28,940 nt of DNA from an uncultured Campylobacter sp. (GTDB lineage: Bacteria; Campylobacterota; Campylobacteria; Campylobacterales; Campylobacteraceae), in the NCBI RefSeq assembly GCF_938017705.1, contig NZ_CALIIS010000222.1, forward strand, positions 1 through 28,940. Reading direction: 5' to 3'. Below the pieces are notes generated by a model that was not told the origin of the DNA, did no database searches, and worked only from the letters and a program-made list of their open reading frames with translations. Positions 15,912 to 24,090 of this stretch are shown here, in pieces (the stretch's first letter is position 1; every line of letters begins with the position of its first letter). A program made the translations under genes and the position numbers.

Positions 15912-17095
15912 AAAAAATTTTTTACGAAAACGGCGCGCCTAGCGGCTGGAGAATCACATTTTTAACGCTGCTGCTTCTTTGGTGCGCGTCGCTGTTTTTT
16001 AAAAACGCGGTCTATCAGATCTCATTTGCGGCGCTAAATTTGTTCTTTTTGGCGCATCTATTATATTTTAAAAACTATTCGATTTTAAGCGAAATTTTGA
16101 AAAAAACGCGATTTATCGCGATCTGCTTCGTCTGTTTAGTGGCGACGCTAGCGATCTCAAACCTCCTAAACGAGGCGGTTATCTCAAAAAAGGCGTGGCA
16201 GAGCACGCTATTTTTCGTACTTCGATACGGCGCGATATTTTTGGTACTTTGTTATTTTTACAAGCTCAAATTTTTTGATCAAAACGCCGTTTTTGCCTTT
16301 CTTTTCGTGGGGCTTGGAATTTTAGCGGCGAGCGCGATCTATCAGCTTGTAAGCAGCGCCGATGCGATCGTCTTTTCAAGCGACTCTGTTCGCGGCGGAC
16401 TTAGCGGATCGCTTTCGAACCGCAATATCTTAGGGCTTTTTATGGGTTTTGGACTCTGCCTTAGCACGGTGACGATACGGCGGCCTTTGGCACTTAAATT
16501 TGCCGCTTTATTTTTATTTGCATTTTTTATGATCTTTTCATTTTCCAGAGCGGCGTGGGTCGGCGCGTTTTGCGCGCTTGTGTTTTACAGCGCGCTAAAT
16601 TTAAAGAGCCTAAACAAAAAATACCTACTTTTCACGGTGGGTTTCATCGCGCTTTTTGCCGTTTTGCTTGCGCTTTCGCCGTCGTTTGAGCAAAGGCTAG
16701 CCGCGCTATTTAGCGGCAACTCCTCGGGCAGAACCGTGATTTGGGGCTATATTTTAGAAATGGCGCAGCAAAAGCCTATCTTGGGCTACGGGCTGGGCTC
16801 ATATATAAATTTGCCGGGCTCCCCGGTTCTTGAGCATCCTGAATATAACGCGCCGCACAATCTATTTTTAGAAATTTTACTTTATAGCGGCGTGCTCGGT
16901 CTCATCTTTTACGGAGCGATCCTATTTAGCGTTTTTAAGGAGTGCATTCAAAGCAGGCAGTTTGGGGTTCTTGCGCTTCTAATCTATCTTTTGATAGATT
17001 GTCAGTTCGATCACGGAGCGTATCTGTCGAAAGAAGCGCTAAGCCTGGCTACGATTTTGAGCTTTTTGGCCTATCGCATGAGGATCGAGCGATGA
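15908..17095 (+). CDS. O-antigen ligase / WaaL-like polytopic membrane protein
   Basis: 395 residues with about ten to eleven hydrophobic helices. A large periplasmic loop carries SGRTVIWGYILEMAQQKPIL, then GYGLGSY, and the conserved histidine in APHNLFLEILLYSGVLG (H317). This arginine-plus-histidine arrangement is the Wzy_C signature shared by O-antigen ligases and polymerases. As the only such protein in the cluster it would join lipid-linked glycan to the core on the periplasmic side. A polymerase role cannot be excluded, since the two families look alike. Start and stop both overlap neighbours as ATGA. Confidence 0.85.
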   Translation: MKKIFYENGAPSGWRITFLTLLLLWCASLFFKNAVYQISFAALNLFFLAHLLYFKNYSILSEILKKTRFIAICFVCLVATLAISNLLNEAVISKKAWQSTLFFVLRYGAIFLVLCYFYKLKFFDQNAVFAFLFVGLGILAASAIYQLVSSADAIVFSSDSVRGGLSGSLSNRNILGLFMGFGLCLSTVTIRRPLALKFAALFLFAFFMIFSFSRAAWVGAFCALVFYSALNLKSLNKKYLLFTVGFIALFAVLLALSPSFEQRLAALFSGNSSGRTVIWGYILEMAQQKPILGYGLGSYINLPGSPVLEHPEYNAPHNLFLEILLYSGVLGLIFYGAILFSVFKECIQSRQFGVLALLIYLLIDCQFDHGAYLSKEALSLATILSFLAYRMRIER

Positions 17096-17904
17096 TCTAC
17101 GCGGCGGTTTTGGCTTTTGCGGCGCTTTTTGCGTGGTTTTGCCTGCGCTTTGCGTGGTGGGCGAAGGATCTGCCTTACGAGTATCCGCGCGTGCTGATGT
17201 ATCATATGATCCGCGAGCATCTGCCAAAGCGTGCTTCTAAATTCAACCGCCTACGCGTAACCCCCACCGAGTTTGAAAAACAGCTTGCGTGGCTGAAGCG
17301 AAACGGTTTTACGAGCTACACTCTAAGCGAGCTTGCAAGCTTGGATAAAAAGCCCGCAAAGGCGGTTTGCATTACCTTTGACGACGGATATCGCGATAAT
17401 CTCACGGGCGCTCTACCGATACTTCAAAAATACGGCTTTAAGGCGACGATTTTCATCGTGAACCGGCGCTTTGGCGGGAATTGGGCGACCGATAAGGATC
17501 TGAAAAAATCAAGCGACGAGCTAAATCGCGAGCAGATGCTAAGCGACGAGGAGGTCCACGAGCTTTTGCAAAGCGGGCTTATCGAGATCGGTTCGCATAC
17601 GCTCGATCACGCAAACTTGCCTAGCTTGGATCCGCAAGAGCAGCTGCGCCAGATGAGCGAATCAAAGCGCGAAATAGAGGCGAAATTTGAGATTTCTTGC
17701 AGCGCCTTTGCCTATCCGTTCGGCTTTTACGACAAGATTAGCGTCCGCTGCGCGCGCGAAGCGGGTTTTAGCTGCGCCGTTACGACGCAAAACGACGTGT
17801 TGCGCCCGCACTACTCAAATTTTGAAATTCCGCGCATCATGGTTAGCGGCAGGCAGGGGCTTTTTAGCTTCATTTTGAAGATGAAGAAGGGCAGAAACAG
17901 ATGA
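17092..17904 (+). CDS. Membrane-anchored polysaccharide deacetylase (NodB fold), copy 1
   Basis: 270 residues from ATG 17092; an upstream in-frame extension lies within the ligase gene and is rejected because the ATGA overlap matches the rest of the operon. One N-terminal membrane helix (about 3-22) is followed by RVLMYHMI and the NodB domain: motif 1 TFDDGYRDN (D97, D98), motif 2 SHTLDH (H169, H173), and FAYPFGFYDK as motif 3. Metal-binding Asp-His-His is therefore intact. The family removes acetyl groups from N-acetyl sugars; the membrane anchor and setting suggest a core or lipid-linked glycan substrate, not proven. It is a paralogue of the gene at 20284-21075. Confidence 0.9.
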   Translation: MIYAAVLAFAALFAWFCLRFAWWAKDLPYEYPRVLMYHMIREHLPKRASKFNRLRVTPTEFEKQLAWLKRNGFTSYTLSELASLDKKPAKAVCITFDDGYRDNLTGALPILQKYGFKATIFIVNRRFGGNWATDKDLKKSSDELNREQMLSDEEVHELLQSGLIEIGSHTLDHANLPSLDPQEQLRQMSESKREIEAKFEISCSAFAYPFGFYDKISVRCAREAGFSCAVTTQNDVLRPHYSNFEIPRIMVSGRQGLFSFILKMKKGRNR

Positions 17905-19133
17905 AAATCGCCTATCTTTGCTGCTCCAGATTTTACGGCGGCGTCGAAAAGATCGTGATCGACTCGCTAAATGAGCTTTGCAAAAGCGAGCAGGCGGCGC
18001 TCATCGTGCCCGATAGATGCGAGTTTTTGCAGCGTCTGGATGCTCGCGTGCAAATTTATGAGTACAAAAGCCGAGACAAGCGCTACAATCCGTTTTTGTT
18101 CGCTGAAATTTATCGGTTTTTACGCTCGGGCGGATTTGAAATTTTACATTCGCACGGTGCCAAAGCCGCACAGATCGGCTTCGTGGTCGAAAAATTTTTA
18201 AATCTTAAGCTCGTTGCGACCAAACACAACGACCGCAAAGCGCCCGTTTTCGATCGCGTGCGAAACGTCATCGCAGCCTCGCGCAAGGTCGCAACCACGA
18301 TAAATCACGCCGCAAAGGTGATATATTTCGGTATAGAGCCGCGGCGGGAGTTTGCAAATCATGAAATTTTCGCGCGCTGCAAGGACTTGGAGGGTGCCGC
18401 AAACGAAGCGCTCAAGGAAACAAAGGACGCGCGCAGCGACTCGGCTGGCGTTGCGGGTGCGTCGCAAAATATGGCTGATGCTGCGTACATGTCGCAAGAT
18501 ACGCCTGATGGGGCGAGTGTATCGCAAGATATGCCTTTGGATGCGGACGCATCGCAAAATAAGACTAGCAGCGTATTCGTATCGCAAAAAGGCGCAAACG
18601 CGGCGGCGGAAAATTTTAAATTTAGCATCGTCGCGGTCGGCAGGCTCGATAAGATCAAGGGTTTTGATCTTTTGATCCGCGCCGCAAGCGAGCTGAAATT
18701 CGATTTCGAGCTTAAAATTTACGGGCAGGGCGGCGAGAGGCAAAATTTACAAAATTTAATCAATTCGCTAAATTTACAGGATAGGGTGCGGTTGTGCGGC
18801 TTTTGCGACGACGTTGCGGCTGCGCTTGCCGCATCGCACCTGCACGTCATCAGCTCGCGCAAGGAGGGCTTTCCGGTGATTTTGATCGAAGGTATTTTTT
18901 ATTCGCCCGTGCTGATATCTACCCGCGTGGGCGGAATTTCGGAAATTTTAAGCGAAGAGTTTTTGTACGAGGCGGCGGATCTGGGCGCTAAGATTGATGA
19001 AATTTACCGCACTTACGGCAAATACGCCCGAGCTTTTGCGCAAAAGCACGCCAAGTTCAAGCAAACTTTGACGCTGCAAAATTATATTAGCTCGCTTAAA
19101 AATTACTACGAGGAGCTGTTATGCGAAGCCTAA
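17901..19133 (+). CDS. GT4-family glycosyltransferase with a tandem-repeat insertion between its domains
   Basis: 410 residues. The acceptor domain opens IAYLCCSRFYGGVEKIVIDS and contains EILHSHGAKAAQIGFVVEKF. The donor domain starts near residue 237 with FSIVAVGRLDKIKGFDLLIR and has HVISSRKEGFPVILIEGIFY, the E-x7-E region. About 75 residues between them (about 160-237) are low-complexity, and residues 188-237 are five degenerate 10-residue units beginning Ser-Gln. Flanking motifs are complete, so activity is probably kept. It starts by ATGA overlap with the deacetylase and overlaps the next gene by 13 bp. The donor sugar is unknown. Confidence 0.9.
   Translation: MKIAYLCCSRFYGGVEKIVIDSLNELCKSEQAALIVPDRCEFLQRLDARVQIYEYKSRDKRYNPFLFAEIYRFLRSGGFEILHSHGAKAAQIGFVVEKFLNLKLVATKHNDRKAPVFDRVRNVIAASRKVATTINHAAKVIYFGIEPRREFANHEIFARCKDLEGAANEALKETKDARSDSAGVAGASQNMADAAYMSQDTPDGASVSQDMPLDADASQNKTSSVFVSQKGANAAAENFKFSIVAVGRLDKIKGFDLLIRAASELKFDFELKIYGQGGERQNLQNLINSLNLQDRVRLCGFCDDVAAALAASHLHVISSRKEGFPVILIEGIFYSPVLISTRVGGISEILSEEFLYEAADLGAKIDEIYRTYGKYARAFAQKHAKFKQTLTLQNYISSLKNYYEELLCEA
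18462..18611 (+). repeat. Five degenerate 30-bp tandem units in the second GT4 gene
   Basis: TCGCAA occurs at 18462, 18492, 18522, 18552 and 18582, an exact 30-bp period. The units encode SQNMADAAYM, SQDTPDGASV, SQDMPLDADA, SQNKTSSVFV and SQKGANAAAE. The interior of each unit has diverged, so this is an aged array rather than a recent slippage product. Confidence 0.85.
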
Positions 19134-20287
19134 AGATCGTGCATTGCGGCATTTTCAACGAATACGACGACGGCAGTTTTTTCTACGGCATGGAGCGCAA
19201 AATCAGCCACGGGCTCATCCGCGGCGGGCACTTCGTCTATGATTTTAGCTACCGCGATTGGGAGCGGAGTCTGCGCTTTTGCGGGCTGAAAAACAGCGGG
19301 CTAGAGAAAATGAACGCCAAACTCGTGCGTATCTGTGAAAACATCGGCGCCGATCTGCTTCTAATCGGCAAGGGCGAAAAGATCGGTCTTAGCACGCTGC
19401 AGGCGATAAAATCGGCGCTTCCTAAGATTAAAATCGCGATCTGGTACGTCGATCATCTGCAAGAAAAACGGGAATTTTTCGAAAAATTAAGCTTCATCGA
19501 CGTGTTTTTTTGGGCGAATGCGCTGAAGCTGCGTGATCTTTCTGCAAGATACGGCGCGAAATTCGCCTTTTTCCCAAACATCTCCGATGCGGCGTTTGAT
19601 AGACGCCTAGACGCCGCCAAAACGACCGACGTGATCTACATAGCGCGTGATTATAAAGAGGACGTGAGGTATAAATTTGCGCTTTTGCTGCGCGATTTTT
19701 GCGAAAAAGAGGGACTTAGGCTTAAAATTTTTGCGAGCCTCGGCGCGCCTGCCGTATTCGGCGATAAATTTCATCGCGAGATCGCGGCTGCGAAGATCGC
19801 GATAAATTTTAATCGCGACGACGAACTTGAGTGCGCGCGCGCTCATAAATTGCTCGGCGCGAGCGACCGCATGGCACAGTTTTTAGGATGCGGTGTCTGT
19901 ACTTTTAGCCCCAAGATCGCGGGGTTTGAGCGGCTTTACGAGGACGGCTCGGAGATAGTTTATTTTGACGGTCCTGCGGATTGCTTTTCAAAGATCAAAT
20001 GCCTTCTTTCTAGCGGCGAATACGCGCGTATCGCGCGGCGCGGCAGAGCCAAGACGCTAAGGATCGCAAACGCCGCCCGAGTGGCAAAATTTATGCTTGA
20101 GACGATCTTTGAAGAGAGCTTTGGCGCAGATGCTTGCGGTGAAATTTCTGATGAAAAATGCAGCGAGAGCGGCGGCGAACGTCGCGGCGCACTAGGCGGA
20201 AAAGACAAAAACGAGCGGGGCGATTTTTACAGTGAGCCCTACGAGTGGCGCGAGTTCGTCTATAAAAACGGAGAAAAATTCAGATGA
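19121..20287 (+). CDS. CgeB-like glycosyltransferase (Glyco_trans_1_2 type)
   Basis: 388 residues. The N-terminus has KIVHCGIFNEYDDGSFFYG and GADLLLIGKGEKIG, resembling the CgeB/spore-protein-like transferases. The C-terminal domain shows AHKLLGASDRMAQFLGCGV, CTFSPKIAGFERLYEDGSE and then YFDGPADCFSKI, the donor-side signature of Glyco_trans_1_2. It presumably adds a sugar to the LPS core; donor and acceptor are unknown. After about residue 330 comes a Ser/Gly/Glu/Lys-rich stretch (about 335-370) before a short conserved-looking tail, another low-complexity expansion. The ATG at 19121 is 13 bp inside the preceding gene, and the stop overlaps the next ATG as ATGA. Confidence 0.82.
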   Translation: MRSLKIVHCGIFNEYDDGSFFYGMERKISHGLIRGGHFVYDFSYRDWERSLRFCGLKNSGLEKMNAKLVRICENIGADLLLIGKGEKIGLSTLQAIKSALPKIKIAIWYVDHLQEKREFFEKLSFIDVFFWANALKLRDLSARYGAKFAFFPNISDAAFDRRLDAAKTTDVIYIARDYKEDVRYKFALLLRDFCEKEGLRLKIFASLGAPAVFGDKFHREIAAAKIAINFNRDDELECARAHKLLGASDRMAQFLGCGVCTFSPKIAGFERLYEDGSEIVYFDGPADCFSKIKCLLSSGEYARIARRGRAKTLRIANAARVAKFMLETIFEESFGADACGEISDEKCSESGGERRGALGGKDKNERGDFYSEPYEWREFVYKNGEKFR

Positions 20288-21075
20288 TTTATTTTGTAGC
20301 TTTTCTGATCTTTGCCGCCGCAGCGGGCGTTTCGCTGCGGTATAACTGGTGGCGGATCCCGCAGGGCTGGCATAAGGCGCGGGTGCTGATGTATCATAGC
20401 GTAGAGGAGCACAAGGGCGATAAATTCGACAAATGGCGGCTAAGACCTGCTGATTTTGAAAGACAGATCGCGTGGCTTGCGAAAAACGGCTTTAAAAGCT
20501 TTAAATTTGGCGAGCTTATCGCGCTAGAGCGGCTGCCTAAAAAGGCGGTTTGTATCACCTTCGACGACGGGTTTGAAAATAATTTTACCAGCGCCTTTGA
20601 AATTTTGAAAAAATACGATTTTAAAGCGAGCATATTTTTGGTGCCGGACGCCGTGCAAAACGACTGGGAGCGCGCTAATACGGCCCATCTTGCAAGGATG
20701 CTGAGCGAGGAGCAAATTTTAAAAATGCAGGCAAGCGGGCTGGTGGAGTTTGGTGCGCATACGATGCACCACGTAAATTTAGACCTTACCTACGCGAGCG
20801 ATCCACAGCTTGCCGCAGATGAGATCATCGCGTCTAAAGCTCGCGTAGCGCGTATTTGCGCTCAGCCTTGCGAGGTGTTTGCCTACCCGTACGGTAAATT
20901 TAACGACGAAATTTTAAATATCGCCAGATCAAATTTTAAAGGCGCAGTGATCGTCAAGCGCGGACTTTACGAAGCGGGCGACGACAAATACGCCGTAAAG
21001 CGTATCGGCATTTTGGGCACGGAGAGCTTTTTTGATTTTTGGTTGAAATTTACGAGGATAAGGAACAAACTATGA
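20284..21075 (+). CDS. Membrane-anchored polysaccharide deacetylase (NodB fold), copy 2
   Basis: 263 residues. It has the same plan as copy 1: an N-terminal helix (about 2-18), a short RYNWWRIP segment, then RVLMYHSV. NodB motif 1 is TFDDGFENN (D94, D95), motif 2 AHTMHH (H159, H163), motif 3 FAYPYGKFND. The two paralogues share the lead sequence FERQIAWL/FEKQLAWL and the W-LAKNGFKSF/W-LKRNGFTSY block but are well diverged, so they likely act on different sugars or linkages. ATGA overlaps at both ends show a tight operon. Product location is inferred: inner membrane, with the catalytic side not determinable from charge alone. Confidence 0.9.
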   Translation: MIYFVAFLIFAAAAGVSLRYNWWRIPQGWHKARVLMYHSVEEHKGDKFDKWRLRPADFERQIAWLAKNGFKSFKFGELIALERLPKKAVCITFDDGFENNFTSAFEILKKYDFKASIFLVPDAVQNDWERANTAHLARMLSEEQILKMQASGLVEFGAHTMHHVNLDLTYASDPQLAADEIIASKARVARICAQPCEVFAYPYGKFNDEILNIARSNFKGAVIVKRGLYEAGDDKYAVKRIGILGTESFFDFWLKFTRIRNKL

Positions 21076-21827
21076 TTAAAGCATCCGTTTATGCGATAGT
21101 GATGAATGAGGAGCGCCACATCGAGCGTATGCTGCGTAGCGTGGCGGATTTCGCCGAGATCATAATCGTCGATAGCGGCAGCACCGATGCCACGCTGCAA
21201 ATCGCGCGTAAATTTACCGATAAAATTTACCACCACGATTGGCAGGGCGAGGGGGTGCAGAAAAACTATGCATTTTCGCTCTGTAGCAACGAATGGGTGC
21301 TAAATCTCGACGGCGACGAGGAGGTAAGTCCTGAGCTAAAGGGCGAGATAGAGGAGTTTATGAGCCAGAGCGATTACTCGGCGCTGGATATTAAATTTCA
21401 TGAATACTCGCTAGGGCGCAAGTGCTCCGATCTCGTGCGCAAAAATACTCACATCCGCTTCTTTCGTAAGGAGTGCGGCGAGTATAAAAATATGGGGGTG
21501 CACGCGCAAATTTCGATCATAAAAGGCGCGGTGAAAAAGAGCAAATTTTGCATCAACCATTTTAGCGAAAAGCCGATCGCCGAGCTCGTTACGAAAAACA
21601 ACAACTACTCCACGCTGCGCGCGCAGGGGGATTTTGAGAAGGGCAAGAAGCCGAGCCTTGCGAAGCTTTTGCTGATCTATCCGTTTGCGTTTTTTAAATC
21701 ATACATTTTGCGCAGATCGCTTTTTGACGGGCGCAAGGGATTTATCACGGCAAACATTAACGCATTTTACGCGTTTTTAAAAGAGGCGAAACTTTACGAG
21801 AAGTATCTTAAAAAGGGCGAAGATTAA
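21072..21827 (+). CDS. GT2-family glycosyltransferase (WaaE/LgtF-like)
   Basis: 251 residues from ATG 21072, which overlaps the deacetylase stop (ATGA) and follows AAGGAA; an earlier TTG in frame lies inside the deacetylase. The GT-A fold is clear: SVYAIVMNEERHIERML, IIIVDSGSTDATL (D34 begins DSGSTD), then NLDGDEEV with the D-G-D/E nucleotide-metal motif at residues 80-83. HIRFFRKECGEYKNMGVHAQ matches the WaaE/KdtX-LgtF group, which adds beta-1,4-glucose to heptose I in several Gram-negatives. That substrate is a family-based guess. It is the last gene of the LPS operon, 64 bp before purL. Confidence 0.9.
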   Translation: MIKASVYAIVMNEERHIERMLRSVADFAEIIIVDSGSTDATLQIARKFTDKIYHHDWQGEGVQKNYAFSLCSNEWVLNLDGDEEVSPELKGEIEEFMSQSDYSALDIKFHEYSLGRKCSDLVRKNTHIRFFRKECGEYKNMGVHAQISIIKGAVKKSKFCINHFSEKPIAELVTKNNNYSTLRAQGDFEKGKKPSLAKLLLIYPFAFFKSYILRRSLFDGRKGFITANINAFYAFLKEAKLYEKYLKKGED

Positions 21828-21831
21828 TCGA

Positions 21832-21857
21832 AATGATAGAAAATTTTAGCTATCATT
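21832..21857. repeat. Perfect 8-bp inverted repeat between the LPS operon and purL
   Basis: AATGATAG at 21832-21839 and CTATCATT at 21850-21857 are exact inverse complements with a 10-nt spacer. There is no T run after the right arm, which argues against an ordinary terminator. The right arm contains TATCAT (21851-21856), a possible -10 box, so the symmetry could be an operator over the purL promoter. This role is inferred. Confidence 0.45.
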
Positions 21858-21891
21858 GCGACCTAAATTTAACGGCGAAAAGGGCGAAAAA

Positions 21892-24087
21892 ATGGATAAA
21901 AAAGTAGTAGCGGCACATAAAATTTCAGACGAAGAATATGAAAAAATTTTAAAAATTTTAGGTCGCGAGCCAAATCTGCTCGAGCTTGGGATTTTTAGCG
22001 CGATGTGGAGCGAGCACTGTAGCTACAAATCGAGCAAAAAATACTTAAGCGGCTTTCCGACCAAGGCGCCTTGGGTTATCCAGGGTCCTGGCGAAAACGC
22101 AGGCGTCATCGACATCGGCGGCGGCATGGCGGCGGTTTTTAAGATGGAAAGCCACAACCACCCTAGCTTCATAGAGCCGTTTCAGGGCGCTGCGACCGGC
22201 GTGGGCGGGATACTGCGCGATATCTTTACGATGGGCGCGCGCGTCGAGGCCAATATGAACTCGCTTCGTTTCGGCGAGGTGCGAGGAAGGAGCGAAAACG
22301 CCAGAAAGCAGCGCTATCTGCTAAAAGGCGCGGTTGCAGGCATCGCGCACTACGGCAACTGCATGGGTATCCCTACGATAGGCGGCGAGACGAGCTTTGA
22401 TAAGAGCTTTGACGGCAACATTTTGGTTAATGCCTTTGCTCTTGGTATCGTTAAAAAGGATGAAATTTTCTACGGCAGGGCCGAAGGCGTGGGCAACAGC
22501 GTGATCTACGTAGGCTCTAAGACCGGGCGCGACGGGCTCGGCGGAGCCGTGATGGCGAGCGATAGCTTTAACGACGCGAACAAATCCCTGCGTCCGACGG
22601 TGCAGGTGGGCGATCCGTTCGCCGAAAAGCTGCTGATGGAGGCGTGCTTGGAGCTTTTTAAAACCGATTACGTCGTAGGCATCCAGGATATGGGCGCGGC
22701 GGGGCTTACTTCGAGTAGCTTTGAGATGGCGGGGCGCAGCGGCAGCGGCATGAGGTTAAATTTGGATCGCGTGCCGATGCGCGAGGAGGGGATGAGCCCG
22801 TATGAGCTGATGCTAAGCGAGAGTCAAGAGCGTATGCTGATCTGCGCTAAAAAGGGCTGCGAGGAGAAAATCAAAGAAATTTTTGCCAAATGGGATCTTG
22901 ATGCCGCCGTAATCGGCGAGGTGACGGATAGCGGCAAGATGGAGCTTTTTTGGCACGGCGAGCTGGCGGGCGTCATTCCGATCGAGCCGCTTAGCGAGGC
23001 TGCGCCCGTGCTGGATCGCCCGATAAAAGAGCCTGCATATATGGCGCAGATCGCGCGGCAAAATTTATGCGGCTGCGGTGCAAGCGAGCGCGAGCTGGAC
23101 GCGGCGTTTGATAAAATTTTTGAGGACCCCGAAGTGCTAAATAAATCCTACATCTACGATCAATATGACGCCAACGTAGGGTTAAATTCTGCCAAGCGTC
23201 CAGGCATGCTGGGCGCTGCGGTGATGCGAGTTAAGCAAAACGGCGTAAAACTCGCGATGGCTGCGGACTGCAACACGCGGATGAATTACGTCCATCCTCG
23301 CATAGGCGCGGCGCTCGCGGTAGCGTCGGCGGGACGAAAGGTCGCTATGAGCGGCGCAACGCCTCTAGCCATCACCGACTGCCTAAACTACGGCAATCCG
23401 CAAAATCCCGAGGTCATGTGGCAGTTCGCGCAGGGCTGCGAGGGGATCAAGCAGGCTTGCGCCGCGCTAAATACCCCGGTCATCAGCGGCAACGTAAGCC
23501 TATATAATGAAACGGGCGGCGTTAGCATTCAGCCCACTCCCGCGATCGTATGCGTGGGAACGAATGAGGGCGAGATCATCCCTAGCGATTTTTGCGCTAG
23601 CGGCGTGAGCATCTATCTGGTAGGCGATACGAAGGGCGTTTTTGCGGGCTCGCTTTATATGAAAGCGGTGGAAAATCGCGTCGCAGGCAGCCTACCTGAG
23701 TTAAATTTAAAGGCCGAGCGCGCTCTGTGGGACTTCGCGATAGAAGCCGGCAAGAGCGGGGTTTTGGAATTTGCAAATTCCGTAGGTATCGGCGGCGTGG
23801 CGATTACGCTAGCTAAAATGGCGTGCGTGGGCGGCATCGGCGGCGAGTTTGAGATGAGCTGCGACGATAGCAGAGATATTTTCGACGAGAGCTTTTCGCG
23901 CGCGATTTTCGGCGTGCGCGACGAGGCGAAATTTAAAGAGCTGGCCGCAAAATACGGGCTAAGCTTGATGCGTCTAGGCATCAGCGGCGGCGAAGCGTTT
24001 CGCATAAATTCCGTCCGTAAAAATCTAAAGGCGTTAAAAGAAATTTACTTCGGCGAGTTTGCTAAGATCGTAAAGAGCGAAGACTAG
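21892..24087 (+). CDS. purL: Phosphoribosylformylglycinamidine synthase subunit PurL
   Basis: 731 residues from ATG 21892, preceded by AAAAGGG; a TTG start 12 codons earlier overlaps the inverted repeat and is rejected. The length fits the small (Bacillus/Campylobacter) PurL, which works with separate PurS and PurQ subunits. Conserved blocks are present: LGIFSAMWSEHCSYKSSKKY, WVIQGPGENAGVIDIGG, MESHNHPSFIEPFQGAATGV and GMGAAGLTSSSFEMA-like GAAGLTSS. It makes FGAM from FGAR, ATP and glutamine in purine synthesis. It lies between the LPS cluster and the TerB-J gene, which starts 3 bp after its stop. No insertion is visible, in contrast to mnmE. Confidence 0.97.
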   Translation: MDKKVVAAHKISDEEYEKILKILGREPNLLELGIFSAMWSEHCSYKSSKKYLSGFPTKAPWVIQGPGENAGVIDIGGGMAAVFKMESHNHPSFIEPFQGAATGVGGILRDIFTMGARVEANMNSLRFGEVRGRSENARKQRYLLKGAVAGIAHYGNCMGIPTIGGETSFDKSFDGNILVNAFALGIVKKDEIFYGRAEGVGNSVIYVGSKTGRDGLGGAVMASDSFNDANKSLRPTVQVGDPFAEKLLMEACLELFKTDYVVGIQDMGAAGLTSSSFEMAGRSGSGMRLNLDRVPMREEGMSPYELMLSESQERMLICAKKGCEEKIKEIFAKWDLDAAVIGEVTDSGKMELFWHGELAGVIPIEPLSEAAPVLDRPIKEPAYMAQIARQNLCGCGASERELDAAFDKIFEDPEVLNKSYIYDQYDANVGLNSAKRPGMLGAAVMRVKQNGVKLAMAADCNTRMNYVHPRIGAALAVASAGRKVAMSGATPLAITDCLNYGNPQNPEVMWQFAQGCEGIKQACAALNTPVISGNVSLYNETGGVSIQPTPAIVCVGTNEGEIIPSDFCASGVSIYLVGDTKGVFAGSLYMKAVENRVAGSLPELNLKAERALWDFAIEAGKSGVLEFANSVGIGGVAITLAKMACVGGIGGEFEMSCDDSRDIFDESFSRAIFGVRDEAKFKELAAKYGLSLMRLGISGGEAFRINSVRKNLKALKEIYFGEFAKIVKSED

Positions 24088-24090
24088 CGC

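Noticed and set aside
16942..17091. Upstream extension of the first deacetylase
   Set aside because: It runs inside the ligase gene, has no membrane or family features, and ATG 17092 begins exactly at the hydrophobic anchor with an ATGA overlap.
18462..18611. CRISPR array
   Set aside because: Units abut directly with no unique spacers, only the first six bases are constant, and the tract is in frame within a gene.
18198..18743. Long antisense open frame opposite the second GT4 gene
   Set aside because: It mirrors the repeat tract of the real gene; Arg/His/Ile-rich repeats with no start site are a shadow of the 30-bp period.
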